Below, piece by piece: positions 28,811 through 37,036 of a stretch of DNA of 40,457 nt. The DNA is taken from positions 1 to 40,457 of the IMG/VR virus record IMGVR_UViG_3300017788_000067; one strand, 5' to 3'. The translations under genes were made by a program, and so were the position numbers. This DNA comes from a virus. Numbering within the stretch: the stretch's first letter is position 1; every line of letters begins with the position of its first letter. The notes under the pieces are model-generated. The model ran no database searches and was not told where the DNA came from. It saw only the letters and a program-made list of their open reading frames with translations.

Positions 28811-28980
28811 CCGATGCCGTGTCGGACGTTCTTCTGAAAAGATTTACACTCTTAAAAAGAATGGAATATTTTATCGAAGAATCGGTATACTATAGAACTC
28901 ATTCTGATTCTATTGTGGAGTCTAGAAAAGAAATATTATTAAATAGCAGCAAAGAGATTGGTCAAATTAAAATAGCATGA
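28807..28980 (+). CDS. Small unknown protein, 57 aa
   Basis: ATGA overlap with the HD gene; also ATGA overlap with the primase gene, so it is wedged between them. Helical, charged: 'SDVLLKRFTLLKRMEYFIEE'. A CGG occurs only out of frame. It could be a C-terminal extension of the HD protein by frameshift, but the ATGA junction and the lack of an in-frame CGG favour a separate gene. Confidence 0.5.
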   Translation: MTDAVSDVLLKRFTLLKRMEYFIEESVYYRTHSDSIVESRKEILLNSSKEIGQIKIA

Positions 28981-30165
28981 AAATAAGTAGTGACAGTAAC
29001 TATCTTAAAGGATGGGATCTTTACGAGGTTGCAAGATATGTTCCGTCTTTAAAAAGAGTTATAAGAGAAAAAAATAAACTACTAAATGCAAATCAAATAA
29101 AAGATTATGCGAAAAGACACGGTAATATTGGAATATATAATTCTGTTTTCGCCTATGACACAGAGGATTTTGATAAGGCTACAAGACTACGGTCCTCTAT
29201 ATTTTGATTTAGACAGTGAGCATTTCGAAGTCGCTCATAAAGAATGTATTTCTTTATATGAATATCTAATCTCTTTTGCACCAAAACATTCGGTATTGAT
29301 ATATTTTACGGGCAAAAAGGGTTTTCATATAGAGTGCGAGCCGGTCACTTTTGGCATAAATCCAAGTAACAGTCTACAAAAAGTCTTTAGGTATATAGCA
29401 ACTGATTTAAAATCAAAACTTTCTTTGTCCAGTATGGATTTTAGTGTATATGATGCTAGAAGAATGTGGCGTACACCAGGATCTATTCATCAGGATACCA
29501 AACTTTATAAAACTCTGCTCAACTCGTTTGATGATGACTCTATGATTTTTTCCGACGAGAATACGATAAAAAAATATTCATCTACACCACAACCCAACAC
29601 GGTTGCAGATCAATCTTTTAACTACAAAGCTAATGAATGGTATAGGACTTACATTTATTCTTTTGAAGATAACGAAAAAAGAAAAGATGATCCAATAGAA
29701 TATTTTAATCGATATGGATCAAGAGCTTTTAAAGATCTTCAACCAACAGAGAAGGTGTTTGATCCACAAAACTTAGTCACAAAATGTACGGCAATACAAA
29801 GACTTAAGGATCAATCTGAAAAAGAAAAGTTTTTAGAACATGAAGCTAGGCTTTTTTTGTGTTCGATTTTAAGCTACACCGAAGATGCAATTAAATATCT
29901 TCACGAAATATTGAGTCACTGTTCTGATTATAATTTTGATAAATCTTCTGCACACATCAATGATTGGATAAAAAGAAGACAGCTTGGTATAGGCGGCAGA
30001 CCATACACTTGCGAAAGAGCAAATGCAGTGGGGGTTGGATGTGGTAATTGCAACTTGCAGAAAAAAAATAAATGGCAAAAAGTTGGCAATAAATTTATAG
30101 AAACAAATGAAAAATCGCTACCATCACCAGTAAGATACGCATATAAAAGTAGGTCAAAAACATGA
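28977..30165 (+). CDS. PriS-PriL-like primase, 395 aa, one +1 frameshift at CGG
   Basis: Frame 28977-29189, then 29191-30165, skipping the C at 29190. Catalytic AEP motifs follow the shift: D77-L-D79 ('LYFDLDSE'), G115-F-H117 ('GKKGFHIE'), D159 ('SVYDARRMW'), R165 and H171 ('RTPGSIH'). The C-terminal part has C270, C345, C355 and C358, in the order of the PriL Fe-S domain. So primase catalysis and a PriL-like domain appear fused. Without the shift the product ends 4 codons later, before any catalytic residue. It would make primers for the DnaE polymerase. A DnaB-like helicase gene lies upstream. Confidence 0.82.
29190..29192 (+). other. +1 frameshift site 4 (CTA CGG T)
   Basis: AGA CTA (C) GGT CCT gives Arg-Leu-Gly-Pro-Leu-Tyr-Phe-Asp-Leu-Asp. 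The catalytic Asp pair begins 5 residues downstream. The upstream frame stops at 29205-29207. A tryptic peptide starting 'LGPLYFDLDSE' would prove the shift. Confidence 0.85.
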
Positions 30166-30371
30166 GCAATATAAAAGATCCAGATGACGTCATAGGGGTT
30201 TGTTCGGAATGCAAATCCGATCAGCCAATGAGCTATATGTACAATAATCCTTTTGCGCAGAATGGCCAATCGGTTCCATGCAAGTACTGCGGTGGTGTTG
30301 TTATAATTTCATATAGGGAAACAAGAGATTCCTCCTTGAATTCGTCAGACAAGGAAAGAGGCATCAATTGA
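30162..30371 (+). CDS. Zinc-ribbon protein, 69 aa
   Basis: ATGA overlap with the primase. Two CxxC knuckles: C14/C17 ('GVCSECKSD') and C40/C43 ('VPCKYCGG'), a small zinc ribbon. Its stop overlaps the TTG start of the polymerase gene, so it is inside the primase-polymerase operon. It may be a DNA-binding or protein adaptor; function is inferred from position. Confidence 0.65.
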   Translation: MSNIKDPDDVIGVCSECKSDQPMSYMYNNPFAQNGQSVPCKYCGGVVIISYRETRDSSLNSSDKERGIN

Positions 30372-33300
30372 AAAATTGGACCAACCTCCATAATCACACA
30401 GTCTTTTCTATGCTAGATGGACACGGTAATATAGAGCAATATCTAGATAGGGCTAAATCTCTTGGCATGTCTGGGCTAGCAACTACTGATCATGGAAATA
30501 TACATTCGTGGCTTGATTTCTATGACGCCGCAACTGCTGTTGGGGTAAAGCCAATTCTTCGGAAGCGAGTTTTATCAAGCTAGAAAAACTAGATTTGATA
30601 GAGACGAAGAAGAGAGAGCTGGTCCATCCAAGAATGAATGGGAACAAAGAGGCCCTTACCACATAACTATATTGGCAAAAAATAATATTGGCTATCACAA
30701 TATTATTAAAATGTCTTCTAAATCTTTCCTCGAAGGATACTATGTAAAGCCTAGATTGGACCACGATTTGATTTCTCAATATTCTGAAGGAATTATTGTT
30801 TTATCTGGCTGTTTAAATAGTGAAGTCTGTCAAGCGCTTTTGAGAAATGATTACGACTTTGCCCTACAAGCCGCATACAAAATGCAGAGCATAGTGGGTA
30901 AAGAAAACTATTTTATTGAAATACAAAATCATGGTATATCGGAGCAGAGAAAGGTTTCCAACAAGCTTGTAGAGATAGCAAAAACAATTGGGGCTAAGAT
31001 AATTCCGACTAACGATTGCCACTATGTTCATCAGCACGATGCTAGGGCGCATGATGTCATGCTGTGCGTAGCCACAAACTCAACAATTCATACTGAAAAT
31101 AGATTCTCTTTTTCTGGTGATAATTTTTATCTAAAGTCATATGAAGATATGGAATTATTATTTAACGAAGATTGGCTTAAAAATACCATGTCAGTTTGTG
31201 ATATGGTTGATGTAAATTTGAAATTTGGCGATATTCATTTTCCAAAGTTTCCCGTTCCGACTGGAGAATCTTCAGTTGATTATTTTGAAAAATTAGCCTG
31301 GGATGGCCTTAAGATTAAGTATGGTCAGCAGCTACCACAAAACGTAATAGATAGAGCTAATCATGAGATAAGGGTTGTAAAAGAAATGGGTTTCTCTGAA
31401 TACTTTCTAGTTGTTTCAGACTTGGTTAGATGGGCAAAAATAAATGACATTAGAGTTGGGTGGGGAAGAGGTTCTGCCGCCGGAAGTGTTCTGTCCTATG
31501 CTTTTGATATTACAAACTTAGATCCAATAAAATTTGGTCTTTTGTTTGAAAGATTTCTTGTTGAAGGAAGAAAATCAATGCCAGACATTGATCTTGACTT
31601 TGACGATAGACACAGAGACAAGGTAATAGATTACGCTAGATCTAAATATGGTAATGACAAAGTCGCTCATATTTGTACGTTCAATAGAACCGGTGCAAGA
31701 CAATCAATTAGAGATGCTGCGAGAGCTTTGGGCTACGATTTTAGCGGCGGTGATAAGGTCGCCAAGCTGGTTCCTGCACCAGTCTTAGGAATTTCAAAAT
31801 CACTATCGGAATGCATGGAGGTCGCCGATTTTAAGAGTTTATATAACTCTGATGCCGACGCAAAGCAGATAGTCGATGCAGCGTTTGGGCTTGAGGGACT
31901 TGTTAGGCAAACTGGAATGCACGCAGCAGGCGTTGTAATATCAAAAGGTCCACTTACAGACTATCTGCCTATTATGCAAAAGGGTGTTGACAATCCCATT
32001 ATTACACAGTGGGATATGGGTAGGGTGGAGCAGTGTGGTCTTCTTAAGATAGATTTTCTTGGTCTTAGAAACCTTGGGGTTATTGATGCGTGTGTAAAAT
32101 CTATTAAAAATACAAGAGGAATTGATATTGATATAGACGCAGTGCCTCTTAATGATTATCAAACTTTCAATCAACTTTGCAAGGGTGGATCCATGGGGGT
32201 ATTTCAGCTTGAATCAAATAGTATGAGAGAGATGATGATTCAGCTTCAGCCCAAGAGCATTGAAGACATAATGGCGCTGATATCGCTGCACAGACCTGGC
32301 CCTATGGGTTCTGGAATGGACAAACTTTATATTTCAAGAAAACACTCTCAGTCCGACATAGAGTATGATCACCCAAAGATGGAAAACGCTCTTAAGAATT
32401 CGCTTGGCATTATGTTATATCAAGAAGATGTTTTGGCAGTCGCAAGAGAGTTGGCAGGTTTTTCGTCCGCAGAGGCAGATGATTTAAGAAAAGTTATAGG
32501 TAAAAAACTTATGGACAAGATTGCCCTATTTAGATCAAAATTTGTTGATGGCTGTGTAAAGAACTCAAACCTGTCTAAAAATAAAGCAGAAAAAATATAT
32601 TCAGACATAGAGTATTTTGGTGGCTATGGTTTCAATAGGGCTCATGCAGCTAGCTACGCCATGATATCTTACATAACCGCATATCTTAAGTTCAACTTTA
32701 CCGCAGAGTATATGGCTGCCCTTTTAAGCTCGGTGGTTGGCAATAAAGAAAAATTGGCCTTATATCTTTCAGATTGCAGAAAGCTAGGCATCAAGGTGCT
32801 TCCGCCGTCCATCAACAAATCATTAGAGGATTTCGCAGTCATAGATGATAAAACAATTATATTTGGATTTGCTGCCATAAGCGGGATAGGTTCTGCTGTT
32901 TCACAATCAATTATTGATTGCAGAAATGATAGCAGTCCTTATAAATCTGTGCATGATTTCATGAGAAGGGTGTCTTCTTCTGTGTTAAAAAAGTCAACAC
33001 TGGAACATCTTTCTTGTGCCGGTGCGTTGGACGAACTTTTATATGAAGCTCTAGATCAAGATTTTGGAAGACAAACGGAGTTAAGTATATTAGAAAAAGA
33101 AAAAAATTCTTTGGGTATATATGTTTCAAAGAATCCGGTAGATGGTGTTTGGGATTTGCTTTCAAAAAATATTAGCAATGAAATAATATCGTTGTCCGAA
33201 ATGCCAGTAGGGTCTAGAGTTTCAATAGGCGGTATCATATCTTCTTCCAAGAAGATGATTACCAAAAAGGGTGCAAAGATGTATAAATTTGTACTTGAAG

Positions 33301-33695
33301 ACATATCTTCTGATGTCGAAATTGTAGTCTTTCCAAGAGAGGCAAAGAAATTTGATGATGGATTTTTTCAGAATGGCGATGTTGTGAGCGTCATTGGGTC
33401 TATCTCTAAAGACGGTGATGATGAAAATTCAATAACAAAAGTTCTATTAAATTCTTGCGAAAAGCTTGACATTAGTAACTTTTCCGGGGGCACACCAATA
33501 TATTTAAAGATCGACAAGAATATACACGCTAATACTATCGATCAACTATATGATATAATAGATGCCAATAATGGTGGTTCTTTGGTTTTTCTTTCCTATA
33601 GAGAGAATGGCAAGGAAATAACCTTTAAATTTAAAAAGAAGACTTCAGTTATTGCTAGGGAACAACTCGAAAAGATATTATCCGGAGATAATTAA
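30368..33695 (+). CDS. dnaE: DNA polymerase III alpha subunit (C-family), 1108 aa, one +1 frameshift at CGG
   Basis: TTG start overlapping the previous TGA. Frame 30368-30559, then 30561-33695. The PHP domain begins 'NLHNHTVFSMLDGHG' with 'TTDHGN'; across the site it reads 'GVKPIL-G-SEFYQAR', exactly the family's 'KPI.G.EF' with the metal-ligand Glu. Polymerase Asp triad: D406 and D408 in 'PDIDLDFDD', D562 in 'KIDFLGLRNLG'. 'GWGRGSAAGS' and 'RPGPMGSGM' are present. A C-terminal OB-like domain ('VSIGGIISSSKK') follows. Unshifted product: 71 residues. The central replicase of the phage. Confidence 0.95.
30560..30562 (+). other. +1 frameshift site 5 (CTT CGG A)
   Basis: ATT CTT (C) GGA AGC GAG gives Ile-Leu-Gly-Ser-Glu, matching the conserved 'I-G-x-E-F' of DnaE PHP domains with no extra residue. 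The downstream frame has a TAA at 30546-30548 and the upstream frame stops at 30581-30583, so the shift is confined to about 35 bases. Confidence 0.92.
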
Positions 33696-34060
33696 TGACT
33701 ACTGGAAATTTTTATCAAAACCCATCAACAAAACCTTGTTGGAATTTTTGTCCGTCCTGCAACAGATGTCAAGATAAGGGTAGATACTCCAAGTGTACGC
33801 CGTGCAGCGGCAGATATGATCCTAATGGGAATATAGACGCTGATCCGGATGATTATTGCGATTGTAAAAATGGGGTACTTAGATGGAAAACTCAGCAGGG
33901 CAAACTTGTTCTTGTTAGATTTAAGTCTAATCCATTTAAAGCAAAGGTAAAGTATGAAAAAAAGAGTCAGGATGAAAGAGATTGGGACTCCTACATTAAA
34001 GATATGCGCGAAAAAATGGATGATCCAAACTTTAATCCAATAAGTATATACGAGGAGTAA
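33695..34060 (+). CDS. Cysteine-rich zinc-finger-like protein, 121 aa
   Basis: TAATG junction with dnaE. Eight cysteines in the first 57 residues (C15, C19, C22, C25, C34, C37, C55, C57), e.g. 'CWNFCPSCNRCQDKG', in a DnaJ-like zinc-finger density. The rest is charged and soluble. It may bind zinc and act as a small adaptor. No family recognised. Confidence 0.6.
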   Translation: MTTGNFYQNPSTKPCWNFCPSCNRCQDKGRYSKCTPCSGRYDPNGNIDADPDDYCDCKNGVLRWKTQQGKLVLVRFKSNPFKAKVKYEKKSQDERDWDSYIKDMREKMDDPNFNPISIYEE

Positions 34061-34061
34061 T

Positions 34062-34271
34062 ATGAAAAATGAGGTAGGAAGAGTCCTGTTGGGCAATGCA
34101 ACTCTTATAGAGTACGATTGCGGTGATGATACTCAATCTTTTTTTGTTCAATGTGGAGTAGCTGGGTTCTATGCAAATCAGCAAGAGTTGCGTGATTTAT
34201 ATGGTGCAATTAATTACTATTTAAATATAGAATCTATCGAAGATATAGTTGTATCTATAAAGGAGTTCTAA
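34062..34271 (+). CDS. Small unknown protein, 69 aa
   Basis: Strong GAGGAG ribosome site. The protein has alternating beta and helix ('LIEYDCGDDTQSFFVQCG'). Overlaps the next ATG by one base. No motif recognised. Confidence 0.6.
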   Translation: MKNEVGRVLLGNATLIEYDCGDDTQSFFVQCGVAGFYANQQELRDLYGAINYYLNIESIEDIVVSIKEF

Positions 34272-34444
34272 TGTCTTGGCCATATAGTGAAGGTGATTTT
34301 ATGGAAATTGGAGATAGCGGCTGGATTCCATTTGGCGAAAGCAAATATAAGAACATACATACCGGCCATATTGTTGACGAAGACGGCAATGAGTATGATG
34401 AAGAGGGTAATCTTATCTCAGAAGATAATGATTTAGATGACTGA
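34271..34444 (+). CDS. Small acidic protein, 57 aa
   Basis: ATG at 34271 shares its A with the previous stop (TAATG), so coupling is likely. The last 25 residues are very acidic ('DEDGNEYDEEGNLISEDNDL'). 174 bases ending at TGA; its end overlaps the start of the Cas4-like gene by 8 bases. No motif recognised. It is a real gap-filler in a tightly packed operon. Confidence 0.55.
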   Translation: MSWPYSEGDFMEIGDSGWIPFGESKYKNIHTGHIVDEDGNEYDEEGNLISEDNDLDD

Positions 34445-35239
34445 CATACAAATCAGGTCACTAGATCAAATAGATGACTTTGAAAAACTTACGATTAGTG
34501 AGTTCAGTTATTCTAGAATAGATACATACGAGATGTGTCCATCGAAGTACTTCTATTCTTACATCAAGAAAGAGCCCAGGCAATTTAGTGCTCCAGCGGT
34601 TTTGCGGAAACATAATTCATTCCGTCTTGGAAGACAATGTATCTAAAGAAATCCCCCTTGAGTTAGATCGGATTGAAACAAAAGTTTGAAGAACACAAAA
34701 AATCTTTTGACCCAAACAATCAAATAGATCAAAGTTTAATCTCTGCAGGAGATCAAATTATAGTTGATTTATATGACACATATGGCGGAAGAACTTTCGA
34801 TGTATATGACAAAGAAATGGAATTCAGATTTGTTATTGGGAACTACTCTATAATAGGCTATATAGATAGAGTTGATGTTTATGATGATTGGGTTGAGATC
34901 ATAGACTATAAAACAGGCAAAAGAGAAGTAGCACAAAAAGATGTACCAACAAATCTTCAGCTTGGCATTTACGCACTAGCTGCCTCAATAGCTTTTCCCG
35001 AAAAGAAAATAAAAGCGTCTCTTCACTATTTGAGAAGTGGAAGAATCAAGTCGCATGAATATTCTAAAGAAGATATAGAAGGTGTTAAGGTAATGATTAT
35101 TGATAAAATTAAAAAAATAATGAATGATTTTAATTTTACTCCAACTAAAAACGAAAGGGTATGTTCGTTTTGCGATCACGCCAAGAGTGGCGCCTGTGCT
35201 ACTGGTACCGCAAGATTACGAAGGATGTCTAAGGTTTAA
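34437..35239 (+). CDS. Cas4/RecB-like exonuclease, 266 aa, two +1 frameshifts at CGG
   Basis: Frame 34437-34604, 34606-34668, 34670-35239. Fe-S ligands C34 ('YEMCPSKYF') and C242, C245, C253 near the end. After the first shift comes 'GNIIHSVLE' (H61, the conserved G..xH of this fold). The nuclease core is D143 ('GYIDRVD'), D156 and K158 ('IIDYKTG'), all downstream of both shifts. Inferred role: DNA end-processing in recombination or replication. Unshifted product: 69 residues. The pieces are not usable alone. No other CGG is in frame. Confidence 0.85.
34605..34607 (+). other. +1 frameshift site 6 (TTG CGG A)
   Basis: GTT TTG (C) GGA AAC gives Val-Leu-Gly-Asn-Ile-Ile-His, the expected start of the Cas4-type 'G..xH' motif. 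The upstream frame stops at 34644-34646. Confidence 0.88.
34669..34671 (+). other. +1 frameshift site 7 (GAT CGG A)
   Basis: TTA GAT (C) GGA TTG gives Leu-Asp-Gly-Leu-Lys. The downstream frame has a TAG at 34664-34666 and the upstream frame stops at 34687-34689, so the shift lies within about 23 bases. It is 64 bases after site 6, so two shifts would be needed in quick succession. Confidence 0.85.
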
Positions 35240-35252
35240 TATAAAAATAAAA

Positions 35253-35273
35253 CCCAGGGGGTTGTCCCCTGGG
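35253..35273 (-). terminator. Bidirectional terminator for converging genes
   Basis: An 8-bp stem (CCCAGGGG / CCCCTGGG) with a GTTGT loop, between the + strand Cas4-like gene and the - strand micro-gene. On the minus strand it is followed by TTTTATTTTTATATT, an excellent U-tract; on the plus strand by CACCTAGTTTTA, weaker. Confidence 0.75.
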
Positions 35274-35315
35274 CACCTAGTTTTACCTAGATAATATTTA
35301 ATATGTATTATTTAA

Positions 35316-35486
35316 TTAAAATTGAGCTACTGGATTCTGCTCACTTGAAGCGATGATGTCAAAATCATGTGCCTCAACAAGCTTTACGGCCTCATCTACG
35401 GTCAGACCAAGGTCGGTAAGACCCTCAGCTGCCATAGAGTTGATCGTGTCCTTCACGCTCTTGATGATAGTGTTTGTAACTGACAT
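35316..35486 (-). CDS. Small minus-strand protein, 56 aa
   Basis: Only minus-strand gene I can support. ATG (as CAT at 35484-35486) is preceded by AAGGAG 6 bases upstream; the product ends TTT TAA. The 56 residues start 'MSVTNTIIKSVKDTINSMAA' and form two helices with 'LTDLGLTVDEAVKLVEAHD'. Codon use and GC are higher than in neighbouring genes, suggesting strong expression. No known family. Transcribed opposite to its neighbours, perhaps as an early or regulatory factor (inference). Confidence 0.75.
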   Translation of the reverse strand: MSVTNTIIKSVKDTINSMAAEGLTDLGLTVDEAVKLVEAHDFDIIASSEQNPVAQF

Positions 35487-35511
35487 GTTATTCTCCTTAA
35501 TGGTTTGTTGT

Positions 35512-35540
35512 TTGAATTGTTATTGAATATAAAGTATAAT
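35512..35540 (+). promoter_or_regulatory. Promoter with palindromic -10
   Basis: TTGAAT at 35512-35517, 17-base spacer, TATAAT at 35535-35540. The -10 is embedded in AAGTATAATATACTT (35532-35546), an odd palindrome, so the reverse strand also presents TATACT. The site could be a divergent promoter for the minus-strand gene and the nuclease gene at 35575, or an operator. Confidence 0.65.
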
Positions 35541-35574
35541 ATACTTATGTTGACACATAGAGGATATCAGTAGT

Positions 35575-36123
35575 ATGGCAGAAAAAACAACTCCGGAAAA
35601 TTTTTTCCTAGAAAGATCTAGACTTAAGGGTCATCCAAAAGTCGTTGATAAAAATTTGATTCAAAACCACGAAGACATTATACCGCCAAAGGGAGGAAGG
35701 GGTAATGTCTATAGGCATACAAAATCAGGCTTTAGAAAAGATCTTAATCTTAATATGAGGTCAAATTGGGAAGCAAATACCGCTAGAATAATGAACTTGT
35801 ATAAGATAAAGTTTGAATTTGAACCGAAAGTTTTTTCTTTTCCAATCAAAAGAGGAACTAAATCATATACTCCAGATTTCTTTTTAACATCCACCAAAGA
35901 ATGGATGGAGATAAAAGGTTATTTGGATGATAAAAGTAAATTAAAAATAAAAAGATTTAAAAAATATTATCCGCAAGAGTTTGATAAATTGATTTTTGTT
36001 ATAAGCAAATACTCTTCGGATGCGTTAGAGTTTGCAAAAGATATGCAAATAAAAAAAGTTTTATTTTATGAAGATATCAGATCTTTTTTTGCGGACAGAA
36101 TATTTATATGGGAAGGAAAATAA
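35575..36123 (+). CDS. PD-(D/E)XK endonuclease (T7 endonuclease I/TnsA-like), 182 aa
   Basis: AGAGGA leader from the promoter at 35512. Active-site pattern: E66 ('SNWEANTARIM'), D101 ('YTPDFF'), E112-I-K114 ('EWMEIKGYL'), a restriction-endonuclease fold as in T7 endonuclease I, TnsA and related phage proteins. Conserved 'FEFEP' before the core. Role inferred: Holliday-junction or branched-DNA resolution, or recombination. Ends immediately before the sigma-like gene. Confidence 0.75.
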   Translation: MAEKTTPENFFLERSRLKGHPKVVDKNLIQNHEDIIPPKGGRGNVYRHTKSGFRKDLNLNMRSNWEANTARIMNLYKIKFEFEPKVFSFPIKRGTKSYTPDFFLTSTKEWMEIKGYLDDKSKLKIKRFKKYYPQEFDKLIFVISKYSSDALEFAKDMQIKKVLFYEDIRSFFADRIFIWEGK

Positions 36124-37036
36124 ATGGCCGCTTATAAGGAACAATACTACACTCTTGAAGAGCGTGAAATGCAAGCCCTGATAGCAAAAGCTAAAAAGGG
36201 TAACACGAAAGCTCAGGAAGAACTTTTGAAAGTATTTAGTAATTTTTTGACCAAATATGTTACGATGTTGTTTGTTGGCAAATATAGTTATTCAGATTAT
36301 GATATTAGAAGATTCATGTCGCTGTTTGTCAAAGACACTTACGTAAGGTTTGCGTTGATGAAAAATAAATTAAACCAAGCTGGATACAAACACGTTAATG
36401 AGTGTATCCGGCGGCATACTTTACATGGTAAAAAGATATTGCACCGAAGAGGATGTGCAGCAAACTGTAAGGCTAACATTTTTTCAGTGCATAAAAAGAT
36501 ATGAAAGAAGGGATTCCGAAAAGGGCCCCATACCATTTAGTGCTTTTTTATATAGTTATTTTTTGTATTTATTGAAAAAAAATGTAGATACATTTTTAAT
36601 AGATCAATTGGGAAGAAAATCTTTTCCCCTTATTACCCAAGATGATATACCGGGAGATTCTTCTGAGCAAGAAATTATGAAAAATGGATCCTATGTAGAT
36701 ACTAAGCAGTACGCAACAAATGATATTTTATTTTCTATTGATGTTGATGAATTGTGGGTGCTGGGTGTTGATATCAATCCGCCATTTGATAGACTTTCTG
36801 TTCAAGAGAGGCAGTTGATTAAATGGAAATACATAGACAAGAAAAGGTCATCTGAAATAGCTCTGAAGATTACCGAACATCCAAATACGGTAAGAGAACA
36901 CATATCTAAGGTAAAAGACAAATTGAAAGATATACTGAAGGCAGATGGAATGGAAGAATATTTACTAATATCAGGACTAGAAGAGGAAGAGGAAGAGGAA
37001 AATGATTCAACTGCCCGCAAAAGAAATCCTAAATAA
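36124..37036 (+). CDS. Sigma-factor-like protein, 303 aa, one +1 frameshift at CGG
   Basis: Frame 36124-36408, then 36410-37036. The region after the shift reads 'CTEEDVQQTVRLTFFQCIKR' then 'PFSAFLYSYFLYLLKK', a sigma region 2-like pattern. The C-terminal half has 'RLSVQERQLIKWKYIDKKRS' and 'EIALKITEHPNTVREHISKV', a region 4 helix-turn-helix. The tail is a Glu run and basic end. Unshifted product ends at 36504 with no such motifs. It would direct host RNA polymerase to phage promoters; the timing is not shown. Last 35 bases overlap the next gene. Confidence 0.78.
36409..36411 (+). other. +1 frameshift site 8 (ATC CGG CGG)
   Basis: TGT ATC (C) GGC GGC ATA gives Cys-Ile-Gly-Gly-Ile-Leu. A second CGG (36412) follows, but after the shift it is no longer in frame. 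So even a tandem CGG needs just one shift. Confidence 0.83.

Noticed and set aside
28798-28980. Frameshift fusion of the HD protein with the following 57-aa frame
   Set aside because: No in-frame CGG at the junction, and a normal ATGA overlap gives a separate start.
4460-36411. Eight frameshifts as sequencing or assembly errors
   Set aside because: Errors would fall at varied codons and mostly in homopolymers. All eight coincide with CGG, which otherwise never occurs in frame, and always in the +1 direction. Read-level data would settle it.
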